Positions 27,320-34,848 of a stretch of 64,000 bases of DNA are shown here, piece by piece. The number at the start of each line of letters is the position of its first letter. The first letter of the stretch is position 1. The translations under genes and the position numbers were made by a program. Location of the stretch: NCBI GenBank assembly GCA_019639155.1, contig JAHBSJ010000001.1:186001-250000 (forward strand), in the 5' to 3' direction. Source of the stretch: Acidobacteriota bacterium. GTDB taxonomy: Bacteria > Acidobacteriota > Blastocatellia > Pyrinomonadales > Pyrinomonadaceae. Under the pieces are notes generated by a model, which saw nothing but the letters and a program-made list of their open reading frames with translations, searched no databases and was not told the origin of the DNA.

Positions 27320-28321
27320 ATGTCGATTTTAATTAGAACATTTCTGGTTATAGGTCTGACGACATTTGCCGCCAGTTTTAGCATCGCTCAAAATGCACCG
27401 ACGGCTACCCTCGATTGGAAAGCTTACGGCTTCCCTTACGAAGAAATTGCCTTTGAATTCCCGTTCAGACTTGAGATTCGCGCTGAAGAAAAGCTTGATT
27501 CGCCCAACACACCTAGAATGTATTACGGAAGTTCGAAAGGAACATTTCTTTACATTTTTTCTGAGCCCGTCAATGATCTTTATGTGCTGTCGAAGCAGAA
27601 GGATCGAGAATATCTGATTCGTACCGTAGTTGGATTTTTGCGTTCAGAAGGGAAAAGCATCACCTTTCCGCCACATGGCGAACGAAGCCAGATACTGAAG
27701 TTCAGAGACAGGTTCGGGTACTGGCAGACATTCGTCGCGTTCAAAACCAATAAGCGACACTATTTGGCCCAATCAGTCAGCAAAGAAGAAGATGACAAGG
27801 TTGCGGACAAATTTATTTCGTCATTGCGGCTGAGGGACGGTGTCTCCGTGAAACGGGAACCCCAGATAACGGAGGCCGCAACAAATAATTCGATCACTGA
27901 CGATAAGATCCAGGCGGGAAACAATACAGCATCTGATCAAACCGTCGGAAGCGGTAGCGGCACCGGGTCGGGGTCGGGCTCTGGCTCCGGTTCGGGTGTT
28001 GGCACAGGTCAGACCTCACCGTCCCAGACCGTACAGCCCTCGCCCAACCAAGAGTCCAAGCCTATGAAATTGTTGAGCAGACCCAAACCTCCGTACACAG
28101 AAACAGCAAGGTTTTATGAGATCACGGGAACCTTAAATTTATTAGTGGTATTCGGGGCTGATGGTCGGATCGGCTCCGTAACTCCTCGGACGACCCTTCC
28201 GTTCGGACTGACAGAGCAAGCGATCGATGCGGCAAAAAAGATGACTTTTGAACCTGCGATAATGAATGGCAAGCCCGTCAACGTTGCGAGAACGGTGGAA
28301 TATACTTTTACGATCTACTAG
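27320..28321 (+). CDS. Secreted TonB C-terminal domain protein
   Basis: 333 residues: a signal peptide to IAQ, a globular part of about 160 residues of unknown fold, a Gly-Ser/Thr linker (GSGTGSGSGSGS type, near 27949-28005), and a C-terminal TonB-like domain beginning KPPYTETARFYEITG. TonB-C domains of this kind occur in many secreted acidobacterial proteins that are not true TonB. It follows the kinase gene by about 75 bases, and its stop is ten bases before the truncated regulator start at 28332. It was therefore probably the middle gene of a kinase-TonB-regulator operon. Confidence 0.78.
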   Translation: MSILIRTFLVIGLTTFAASFSIAQNAPTATLDWKAYGFPYEEIAFEFPFRLEIRAEEKLDSPNTPRMYYGSSKGTFLYIFSEPVNDLYVLSKQKDREYLIRTVVGFLRSEGKSITFPPHGERSQILKFRDRFGYWQTFVAFKTNKRHYLAQSVSKEEDDKVADKFISSLRLRDGVSVKREPQITEAATNNSITDDKIQAGNNTASDQTVGSGSGTGSGSGSGSGSGVGTGQTSPSQTVQPSPNQESKPMKLLSRPKPPYTETARFYEITGTLNLLVVFGADGRIGSVTPRTTLPFGLTEQAIDAAKKMTFEPAIMNGKPVNVARTVEYTFTIY

Positions 28322-28331
28322 AAAGCGAATA

Positions 28332-28379
28332 ATGGCAAGAAAAAGCATCCTCGTCGTCGATGACGAGAAAAATCAATAA
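28332..28379 (+). pseudogene. Truncated 5' end of response-regulator gene (left junction copy)
   Basis: Fifteen codons from ATG (28332) to CAA (28376), base-for-base identical to the first 45 bases of the intact regulator gene at 32628, then an immediate TAA. Identity starts exactly at the ATG and stops exactly at the junction with the inserted modules. This is best read as the left-hand remnant of the regulator gene in its original place, ten bases after the TonB-C gene. It could still be translated as a 15-residue peptide. Confidence 0.88.
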
Positions 28380-28386
28380 CCGACTT

Positions 28387-29268
28387 TCATCGACCAACCG
28401 CCGATAGTTCGTCGACTAGTCCAATGGCCTTTTCAATGTCGCCTCTGAAAACGACGAGTCCGTTTTGGTTAATCACAAAAGTCGTTGGATAGAACTTGAC
28501 TCCCCATTTTTCAGGCATTTCTTCGTCTTTTACGATAACGACCGGAAATGAATAGCCTGCGTTCTTTACTACTTCGAAGGCCTGGTTAGGTCCGTCCTCT
28601 TCAATAGGCTTGTTTACGGCAAGTATCTCAACAAACGGATTCTTCTTGTATTTTTGGTAAACCGATTGGACGTGCGGAAACTTAATAAAGCAGGCTCCGC
28701 AAGTCGTATACCAAAAATCAAGAAGCACGATTTTACCCCTGAAACTTTCATCTGTTTTCAAATTCCCTTTTTCGTCAATCGCCACGAATTCAGTGGGCAT
28801 TTTCTCTGCTACGACCAGGCCTGTGAATGTTCCATAATTAAGTTTATGAATCCACAAACCCCAACCCGAATGCAGCATGAATAGAACAAGTGTTCCCCCC
28901 AATATAGTTGGGACTAAATTCAATGGACTTCTCAAACTCACGAATAAATATCCACAAATTGTTCCCAATGTATGCATTAAGACTTCGGGTAACGAGATTA
29001 ATGTGCCCTCGAAATCGAATACGCGAACAGGGGTTTGCAGAATCCAAAGCCCGAGAAGCAACGATCCTAGCAACCATCGACGCGAAATAAACGCCGAGCA
29101 TTTCGACAAAATGAAACAGCTTAAGAAAAAATAAGCCAGAAAGCCTATAGATGACGATACAAGTAAGCCGCCGCCCTGTTTGCTTCTCAGGGGAGAGACG
29201 AGAAGCATCAACACGAGGGAAGCTAAGAATGCTCCCGCGATTGCTATTACTCTCAATGTCGGCGACAT
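28387..29268 (-). CDS. Membrane-anchored thioredoxin-like (TlpA/redoxin) protein, module 1
   Basis: 293 residues. The first 140 hold about four to five membrane helices, in the style of MauE/DoxX-type proteins. They are followed by a thioredoxin fold with the redox motif TTCGACFIKFP and the cis-proline segment KFYPTTFVINQ. It should place a dithiol/disulfide centre on the outer face of the membrane. Its start overlaps the end of the fulvocin-like gene by 16 bases, so the two are coupled. The likely client is the Cys-rich tail of that protein. It resembles the module 2 protein along its length (GWGLWIHKLNYGTFTG versus GWDLWIHRYNYGTFTG). Confidence 0.82.
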   Translation of the reverse strand: MSPTLRVIAIAGAFLASLVLMLLVSPLRSKQGGGLLVSSSIGFLAYFFLSCFILSKCSAFISRRWLLGSLLLGLWILQTPVRVFDFEGTLISLPEVLMHTLGTICGYLFVSLRSPLNLVPTILGGTLVLFMLHSGWGLWIHKLNYGTFTGLVVAEKMPTEFVAIDEKGNLKTDESFRGKIVLLDFWYTTCGACFIKFPHVQSVYQKYKKNPFVEILAVNKPIEEDGPNQAFEVVKNAGYSFPVVIVKDEEMPEKWGVKFYPTTFVINQNGLVVFRGDIEKAIGLVDELSAVGR

Positions 29269-30239
29269 TCACCGTTGCATGATTGCAACCACAGAAAACC
29301 GCATCCGAAGCAAGACTTAGTACATCCGCCGGATGAACAAGTAGTTGTTTGTGTGCAATCGTTATAGCTAAGACTGCAGCCACAGTCCGGATTGACCTCG
29401 GTGACGTAAGCACCTTTTATTGTGCAGTTTCCAGAACCTCCAAGGGAGACAAAGACCTTATTGAATTCTCGTTTATCAAAACTGGCTATTGCATCCAGTT
29501 CTAGCTCGGTCAATTCTTTACCAAGAGCGGTCCCCGCGAACTCTGCTTCGCAGTTTTCTTCCAAAGCCGTAGATCTTAGGATTTTTATTCCGCGGAAAAG
29601 AATCTCTTTTTGATGCGAATTCAGTTCTTCATCCGTGGCCAGATGGTATGCAAGTTGAATAGCCCACAGCTTCGTCCTCTCGACGACCGAAAGTCGGCGA
29701 AATAAACTCTTTCGATCAGATATCGAATCAACGCGAATGATGCTCTGATATCTCGTTAATACTTCCAACTCGTCCGGTCCTCCACCGAGGCCAGCAAATA
29801 TCTCAGACGTTTTTATGGGCGAGAATACTGAAAGCGACCTATTCTGAAGATCCAATGCATCTCGCTCAGCTAACGCGCGTTTTTCAATGTTACTTACGTC
29901 ATACGTATCACGGTTAATCACTGAAATTGCATCCAAAACTAGTTTTGCTTGCGCTTCCGTAAGATCTGGAAGCTTAACCAGTTGCAAAGCCAGGTGAAGT
30001 CTGAAGAAAGTCGCTCTGTCTGCAGGACTTGCTTCTCGGAAAGCTCTTCGTTTCTTGTCAGCAGGCAGGCTAGTGATGGAAATGTAATCATCGAGCGCGG
30101 AGTAATTCACGGCCGTCTCGGTAGTTGCTTGTCCAACCTTGCCTAAGGCAGCTTTTTGCGGAAAAACTGTGGCGGTAAACGGCGTAAGAAACCCAAGAAA
30201 AAGGAGTATCGACAACGCTAAGACGTGCTTCTTGTTAAT
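29253..30239 (-). CDS. Fulvocin-C-related secreted Cys-rich protein, module 1
   Basis: About 328 residues if read from the ATT at 30239, which lies eight bases after GGAGG at the same spacing as the ATG of the module 2 homologue. An in-frame stop precedes it. A TTG at 30215 is the next choice but lacks a ribosome binding site and would cut the signal peptide (NKKHVLALSILLFLG). The middle is helical and matches module 2 (FFRLHLALQL, IQLAYHLATDEE). The last 45 residues hold nine cysteines in the order CxC-x6-C-x5-C-x4-C and later GCGFLW and CNGEC. As I recall it, this is the cysteine order of the Myxococcus bacteriocin fulvocin C. Secreted; bacteriocin-like function is inferred from family only. 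Confidence 0.75.
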   Translation of the reverse strand: MNKKHVLALSILLFLGFLTPFTATVFPQKAALGKVGQATTETAVNYSALDDYISITSLPADKKRRAFREASPADRATFFRLHLALQLVKLPDLTEAQAKLVLDAISVINRDTYDVSNIEKRALAERDALDLQNRSLSVFSPIKTSEIFAGLGGGPDELEVLTRYQSIIRVDSISDRKSLFRRLSVVERTKLWAIQLAYHLATDEELNSHQKEILFRGIKILRSTALEENCEAEFAGTALGKELTELELDAIASFDKREFNKVFVSLGGSGNCTIKGAYVTEVNPDCGCSLSYNDCTQTTTCSSGGCTKSCFGCGFLWLQSCNGECRRH

Positions 30240-30292
30240 TTAATTTACCTCCAAATATTTGAGATTATTTTCTATCGCAGACTAACCCTGTG

Positions 30293-30502
30293 ATCGAACG
30301 GCCGAGCCTAGCCCATTTAGGGCTATTGGAGTTTGGGAGAAACTTTACAGGCTATATCTACATCGTAAGTTATAATCCCAAATGCGATCTACTGCAATAG
30401 TTTTTTTATGGCACGAAAAAGCATCCTCGTCGTAGATGACGAGAAAAATCAAAGAGAGATACTAGAGACCATTCTTTCGGGCGAGGGCTATGACGTAACG
30501 AC
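30293..30502 (+). repeat. Diverged direct repeat of the regulator promoter and 5' coding region
   Basis: About 210 bases matching 32513-32722. Shared parts include a small TAGCCC-ATTTA-GGGCTA hairpin, a TATAAT (30371-30376, compare 32591-32596), a T7 tract and the first 32 codons of the regulator. In those codons I count nine differences, all synonymous. The repeat lies exactly at the junction between fulvocin modules 1 and 2. Confidence 0.88.
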
Positions 30503-30578
30503 AGTAAGCTTTAAAGCTAATTGCATGTGGCCCGCACCAAAGAGGTCAATCTCCTTACTCGGCTTCACGAATTTTTGA
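30408..30578 (+). pseudogene. Truncated response-regulator gene fragment between the two modules
   Basis: ATG at 30408 begins MARKSILVVDDEKNQ and keeps the receiver-domain start for 32 codons, then runs into unrelated sequence (VSFKANCMWPAPK) and a TGA at 30576. The phospho-acceptor and everything after it are missing, so it cannot work as a regulator. Its 3' part overlaps the end of the module 2 thioredoxin gene on the other strand. It has its own copy of the upstream TATAAT and could be transcribed. Confidence 0.85.
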
Positions 30579-31418
30579 GACCATATTAACAGCACCTTCA
30601 ATATCACCTTTATAGACAATCAATCCCGCTCGGCTCACGACGAAGGTCGTGGGGTAAAACCTAACTCCAAAGTGTTTTGCCTGATCCTCATCGGCTAGGA
30701 CAATGACCGGGAAGGTGTAACCCCGTTCGCGAATCTTGCGAAACGGCGTGTTCGGTTCGTCTTCTTCGATAGGTACGTTGACGGCAAGCAGCACTATTGA
30801 GGGATCATTCGCATTTTGATCAAATGCTGACTGAAGCAGCGGGAATTTTTGGAAACAAATAGCACAGCTTGTCGTCCAGAAATCCAATAGAACAAGTTTG
30901 TTGTTGAACAAGCTATCGTTAACTTCCCTTCCCTGTTCATCTCTCGCGGTCAGATGGACGTTCAGGGCCTGCGGCTCAACCTTTCCCGTGAAGGTGCCAT
31001 AATTGTAACGATGTATCCAAAGATCCCAGCCATAAGAGTACATGTACCCAACAAAAAAAGTACTAAGTACGAACATTACCAAGCCGCCAGGAAAAGCGAA
31101 TCGGACTAACGTATAGGCAGAAATCACAGCCAAAACACATCCGACAACCACAGGAAGCCCAAATGCCCCCCATACAAACCACGAGTATATGGTAAATGCA
31201 TGCATAAGCAGCATCACCAAACCGATGATCTTCAGGACATTCTCGGCGCTGATTCTGCTCGAAAACATCCTGAAGAATATCAAGGCCACGACAAAATAGC
31301 CGACGAAGGAAACCAGCATTATGTGGTCGACTTGGGGCGACAATTGAGGTGCCAATAGCGAAATCAGAACTAAGCTGATTGCTATTACAACAAAAGCCTT
31401 GAATTTATCGAGAAACAT
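30555..31418 (-). CDS. Membrane-anchored thioredoxin-like (TlpA/redoxin) protein, module 2
   Basis: 287 residues: four to five membrane helices in the first 130, then a thioredoxin domain with TTSCAICFQKFP as the CxxC motif and RFYPTTFVVS as the cis-proline strand. It is the homologue of the module 1 protein and likewise follows a fulvocin-like gene, here by about 15 bases. Probable role: oxidising or isomerising the disulfides of the neighbouring Cys-rich secreted protein, or protecting the producer. Neither is shown by sequence alone. Confidence 0.82.
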   Translation of the reverse strand: MFLDKFKAFVVIAISLVLISLLAPQLSPQVDHIMLVSFVGYFVVALIFFRMFSSRISAENVLKIIGLVMLLMHAFTIYSWFVWGAFGLPVVVGCVLAVISAYTLVRFAFPGGLVMFVLSTFFVGYMYSYGWDLWIHRYNYGTFTGKVEPQALNVHLTARDEQGREVNDSLFNNKLVLLDFWTTSCAICFQKFPLLQSAFDQNANDPSIVLLAVNVPIEEDEPNTPFRKIRERGYTFPVIVLADEDQAKHFGVRFYPTTFVVSRAGLIVYKGDIEGAVNMVSKIREAE

Positions 31419-31433
31419 GGCTCGACGAACGTG

Positions 31434-32459
31434 TTACGGATTAGGATAGCAGCGATAGTGGCACCCGAGGATCCCCCAAGGTCCGCACCCGCTCTTTGTG
31501 CTAACACATCCACCTTCCGAACCGCAGTAATAGCCACTAGGACACGACAACAGGCACTCACAGTCGACGGACTCGGCAGTGGTCCTTTTGACGGGCTTGT
31601 GTGATCCAATTGACATGAATAGTGCGAATGCCTCCTCCTTGGAAAATACAGAATACATTCTATTAAGGAGTTCGATTCCCTCAGCTTCATCTAGTTTTGA
31701 GGCTAAGGCGTCCGGTGTCATCGATGTCAACATCTCATTGATAAATCTGAGTTGATTCTCAGAAAATGCTCCGGTCGCCAAGTGGTACGCCATCTGAGTC
31801 TTCCAAATGCCAACTCGTACCCTAATAGGCAACTGCTCAACCAACCTCATGCGAACCCTCGAATCTTCTCGGAGTAAATCAAAATAGCGACGGACCAGAT
31901 CCAATTCGATGCTCTTGTCCATTGCAAGCGGCTCCAGAAAGTCCCCTAATTCATCTCGCGAGAATAATGCTCTGGCGGAGTTTTCGATCTGTAAGACTTT
32001 TGCGCGGATTCCTTCTTCAGTTTCGATGGTCGTTTTGCTGAATGACGCGTCGTCGACGTTCATCAAGGAGTTCAAAACAAACTCTCGCTGGGAGGGCGAA
32101 ACACTCTCGCGCTTAGCAAGCTGCAAAGAGAGATTGAGCCGAATGAAGGCCGCCTTTTCTGAATTGGAAAGATTTGAGAATGCCAACCGACGAGAGACTG
32201 GAGAAAGAGCAGCAATACGTTCAAAGTTCTCAAGCGAGTTTCCCGTTGAAATGGTTTGAGGGAGAACAAATATCTGGCTCGCGCAGGACACTTTCGGGCT
32301 TTCCGTGTTCGTGTCCTTGTCCAACCGTTGTCCCGAAACTGCCGCTGCTGAGAGTGTCGCGAGACAGAAAAACAAGACTACGAAGAGAAGAGTCTTTGTT
32401 TGTTTGTTTGTTTGTTTGTTTGTTTGTTTGTTTGTTTGTTTGTTTGTTTGTTTGTGCAT
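31434..32459 (-). CDS. Fulvocin-C-related secreted Cys-rich protein with (CAAA)n tract, module 2
   Basis: The ATG at 32459 follows GGAGG at eight bases. After Met-His the gene reads through fifteen CAAA units, giving five KQTN repeats, then a signal peptide (TLLFVVLFFCLATLSAAAVSGQ in two parts). Gain or loss of one unit would shift the frame before the signal peptide. The helical body matches module 1 (LNLSLQLAKRE, TQMAYHLATGAF). The last 45 residues carry eight cysteines ordered CEC, LLSC, GYYC, GGC, SGCG, LGC, YRC, close to fulvocin C. About 341 residues. Probable function: secreted bacteriocin-like or cell-contact protein, switched on and off by repeat slippage (inferred). Confidence 0.8.
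   Translation of the reverse strand: MHKQTNKQTNKQTNKQTNKQTKTLLFVVLFFCLATLSAAAVSGQRLDKDTNTESPKVSCASQIFVLPQTISTGNSLENFERIAALSPVSRRLAFSNLSNSEKAAFIRLNLSLQLAKRESVSPSQREFVLNSLMNVDDASFSKTTIETEEGIRAKVLQIENSARALFSRDELGDFLEPLAMDKSIELDLVRRYFDLLREDSRVRMRLVEQLPIRVRVGIWKTQMAYHLATGAFSENQLRFINEMLTSMTPDALASKLDEAEGIELLNRMYSVFSKEEAFALFMSIGSHKPVKRTTAESVDCECLLSCPSGYYCGSEGGCVSTKSGCGPWGILGCHYRCYPNP
32395..32454 (+). repeat. Tetranucleotide tract, (TTTG)15 on plus / (CAAA)15 on the coding strand
   Basis: Fifteen uninterrupted TTTG units, 60 bases, placed three bases inside the start codon of the module 2 fulvocin-like gene. The current number keeps the gene in frame. Perfect tetranucleotide tracts of this length at gene starts are known phase-variation switches in other bacteria. 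Confidence 0.97.
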
Positions 32460-32627
32460 CTTTCGTACCTCCAAAAATTTGGTTTCATCATTCTGGTGTG
32501 AACAAAGCCAAAGGTTGAACGCCGACCTAGCCCATTTAGGGCTTCCGGAGTTTCGGGAGAAACTTTACAGGCTTTATCTACATCGTAAGTTATAATCCCA
32601 AATGCGATCTATTGCAATAGTTTTTTT

Positions 32628-33986
32628 ATGGCAAGAAAAAGCATCCTCGTCGTCGATGACGAGAAAAATCAAAGAGAGATACTTGAGACGATCCTGTCGG
32701 GCGAGGGCTACGACGTGACGACCGCGTCGTCAGGCGAGGCAGCGATGAAATTCGTCGAATCGCGGCGTTTCGACCTTGTCCTGACCGATCTGAAAATGAC
32801 CGGCATGTCCGGCCTCGACCTGCTCAAACAGCTCACGGATTACGATAAATCGATCATCGTCATCTTGTTGACGGCGCATGGCTCGGTCGATTCCGCCGTG
32901 GACGCGATGCGTTTGGGTGCGTTCGAGTATTTGCAAAAGCCTTACGACAGCGAGAATCTGCTTGAGACCGTATCGCGTGCATTGAAAAAGCTGAACACGC
33001 TCGATGCCGAGATCATATCGGTCTCGCCCGAGATGGATAAGGTCAAAAAGCTCATCCTGAAGATCGCGAAATCGAATGCTACCGTCCTGATCCGCGGTGA
33101 AAGCGGCACGGGCAAGGAGCTGATCGCACGCTCGATCCACGCGAACAGCCTTCGGTCGAATCAGACGTTTCAGGCCGTGAATTGTGCCGCCATAAACGAG
33201 AATCTGCTGGAGTCGGAGCTTTTCGGCCACGAAAAGGGCTCGTTCACGGGCGCCGTGGCGGAAAAGAAAGGGCTTTTTGAGATAGCAGACGGCGGAACGC
33301 TCTTTCTGGATGAGATCGGCGAGCTCGACATTTCGCTGCAGGCGAAGATATTGCGTGCATTGCAGGAAAAACAGATCCGCCGCGTCGGCGGCACTCGCGA
33401 GATAGACGTGGACGTCCGCGTGGTCGCCGCGACGAACCGCGACCTGCTGCACATGGTCGAGGAAAAACGCTTTCGTGAGGATCTGTATTATCGGCTGAAC
33501 GTGCTGTCGATCGACCTGCCTGCCTTACGCGAGCGCCGATCCGACATTCCAGTTCTGCTCGATTACTTTCTGAAAAAACACACACGGGGCACGGATCGTA
33601 AGGTTTCGATAGATACCGCCGCACGAAAGCTGCTCGAGGATTATTCGTATCCCGGCAACGTTCGCCAACTCGAATCCGCCGTGGAACGAGCCATTTTGCT
33701 TTGCGAGAACGACACCATCACCACCGACGACCTGCCGCCTGAGGTGACGCAGGGACGCACTGCTGCCGCGGCGGCAGCAAGCGGGCTTTTCACGCTGCCG
33801 CCCGAAGGCGTTAATTTCGAGGACGTAGAACGCACGCTCATCGAACAGGCAATGGCACGTACCGACAACAACATCACCAAATCTGCCAAACTGCTCGGCT
33901 TGACATTCCGCACGCTGCAATACCGCCTGGAAAAGTTCGGGTTGAAAAGAGATGAAAGTGGCGAGGGGCAAGGGACGAATGAGTAG
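32628..33986 (+). CDS. NtrC-family sigma-54-dependent response regulator
   Basis: 452 residues: a receiver domain with phospho-acceptor Asp54 (LVLTDLKMTG), an AAA+ domain with Walker A GESGTGKE, the sigma-54 contact loop as GSFTGA (Ala to Ser in GAFTGA), and a DEIGELD switch. A Fis-type helix-turn-helix follows at the C-terminus (NITKSAKLLGLTFRTLQYRL). It activates sigma-54 promoters when phosphorylated. The likely partner is the kinase at 25735. Its present upstream region (TATAAT at 32591) came with the inserted module, so its expression is probably uncoupled from the kinase operon. The 3' end overlaps the next gene by eight bases. Confidence 0.92.
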   Translation: MARKSILVVDDEKNQREILETILSGEGYDVTTASSGEAAMKFVESRRFDLVLTDLKMTGMSGLDLLKQLTDYDKSIIVILLTAHGSVDSAVDAMRLGAFEYLQKPYDSENLLETVSRALKKLNTLDAEIISVSPEMDKVKKLILKIAKSNATVLIRGESGTGKELIARSIHANSLRSNQTFQAVNCAAINENLLESELFGHEKGSFTGAVAEKKGLFEIADGGTLFLDEIGELDISLQAKILRALQEKQIRRVGGTREIDVDVRVVAATNRDLLHMVEEKRFREDLYYRLNVLSIDLPALRERRSDIPVLLDYFLKKHTRGTDRKVSIDTAARKLLEDYSYPGNVRQLESAVERAILLCENDTITTDDLPPEVTQGRTAAAAAASGLFTLPPEGVNFEDVERTLIEQAMARTDNNITKSAKLLGLTFRTLQYRLEKFGLKRDESGEGQGTNE

Positions 33987-34548
33987 ATTGGTTACAGCAC
34001 TTTTACTGCTCTCTGTAGCAACCATTCCCGTTGCTGCACAGAAAAAGGCGATAACTTCTTCGAAATCAACGGTCGCCCGCAAATGCACCGGAAATAATAA
34101 GTTGATCGATCATAAAAGGTCATCCGTTTATTTGACGTTTCTCAAACATGAAACGATGGAGCCAGCTGACAAAGGTGATGAGTCAGAATATCTATTTTTT
34201 ACGTTTACAAATAATTCTTGCTGGCCGGAGTGGCTAAAAATGTCCGGCGTTTCAAATGAACGCCATGGTGACGTCAGCCTGTATTACCTTATTGAAAACA
34301 GTAGATCAGGCGAGCAGATATCCGGTCGGCTTTATTGTCATGTGTGCTCAATTAATCCCGTCAGCCCGGGCAATAATCTCACATATTCAATTCCTCTCCG
34401 CGATGCCAAGCAAAACACCAGAATGCGGATCGGGAACCAATTTGACTGGGAGCGGGACGCATCTCAAAATGATACCGAACATACAGTTTCTTATTATTTT
34501 AGTCGGCTGCCTCAAACGGTGTTGCGGAAGATTTTACCTGAGCATTAG
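33979..34548 (+). CDS. Secreted hypothetical protein
   Basis: The ATG at 33979 overlaps the regulator stop by eight bases and follows a GAGGGGCAAGGG stretch. It begins a signal peptide (LVTALLLLSVATIPVAAQ). The 189-residue product has four cysteines (KCTGN, NNSCW, YCHVCS) that may form disulfides. No family is recognised. Coupling to the regulator suggests they are coexpressed. Confidence 0.65.
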   Translation: MSRLVTALLLLSVATIPVAAQKKAITSSKSTVARKCTGNNKLIDHKRSSVYLTFLKHETMEPADKGDESEYLFFTFTNNSCWPEWLKMSGVSNERHGDVSLYYLIENSRSGEQISGRLYCHVCSINPVSPGNNLTYSIPLRDAKQNTRMRIGNQFDWERDASQNDTEHTVSYYFSRLPQTVLRKILPEH

Positions 34549-34614
34549 GCTGATTTAATTTACTCCGGAACAATCGAAATGTGTGCTAGAATTCGGTGGT
34601 AAAACGAGGTCATT

Positions 34615-34848
34615 ATGGAACCTAATCTCAATTCTATTTTCAACGACGCGTTAAGGCTTCCTGTTGCTGATCAGAGGAAACTTGCCGACAAATTGTTGAG
34701 AAATGCGAGCCGTACGAGAAAAAAGCAGGGTGATCTTTCGAAGTATCTTGGAATATTTGACAGCGGTGACCCTCGATCTGCGGACAATGACAAGATCGAC
34801 TCCGATCTGGCCCGAGAATATGCGGACGATCACGAGCCTGAGAATTGA
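34615..34848 (+). CDS. Putative antitoxin of a PIN-domain toxin-antitoxin pair
   Basis: 77 residues. The N-terminal part (DALRLPVADQRKLADKLL) is like the short helical region of addiction-module antitoxins, and the C-terminus is acidic, as expected for toxin neutralisation. Its stop overlaps the ATG of the PIN-domain gene by one base. The assignment rests mainly on this arrangement. Confidence 0.65.
   Translation: MEPNLNSIFNDALRLPVADQRKLADKLLRNASRTRKKQGDLSKYLGIFDSGDPRSADNDKIDSDLAREYADDHEPEN

Noticed and set aside
32395..32454. CRISPR-like or satellite array
   Set aside because: The unit is four bases with no spacers; it is a microsatellite inside a coding region.
28387..32459. Composite transposon or phage insertion carrying the fulvocin modules
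   Set aside because: No transposase, integrase, terminal inverted repeats or short target duplications were found; the flanking repeats are regulator gene sequence.
32305..32595. Open frame on the plus strand through the TTTG tract giving repeated CLFV units
   Set aside because: It is the reverse reading of the (CAAA)15 tract and has no signal or domain of its own.
32730..33452. Open frame of 240 codons opposite the sigma-54 regulator gene
   Set aside because: The regulator motifs are unmistakable on the plus strand; the antisense frame has only low-quality composition.
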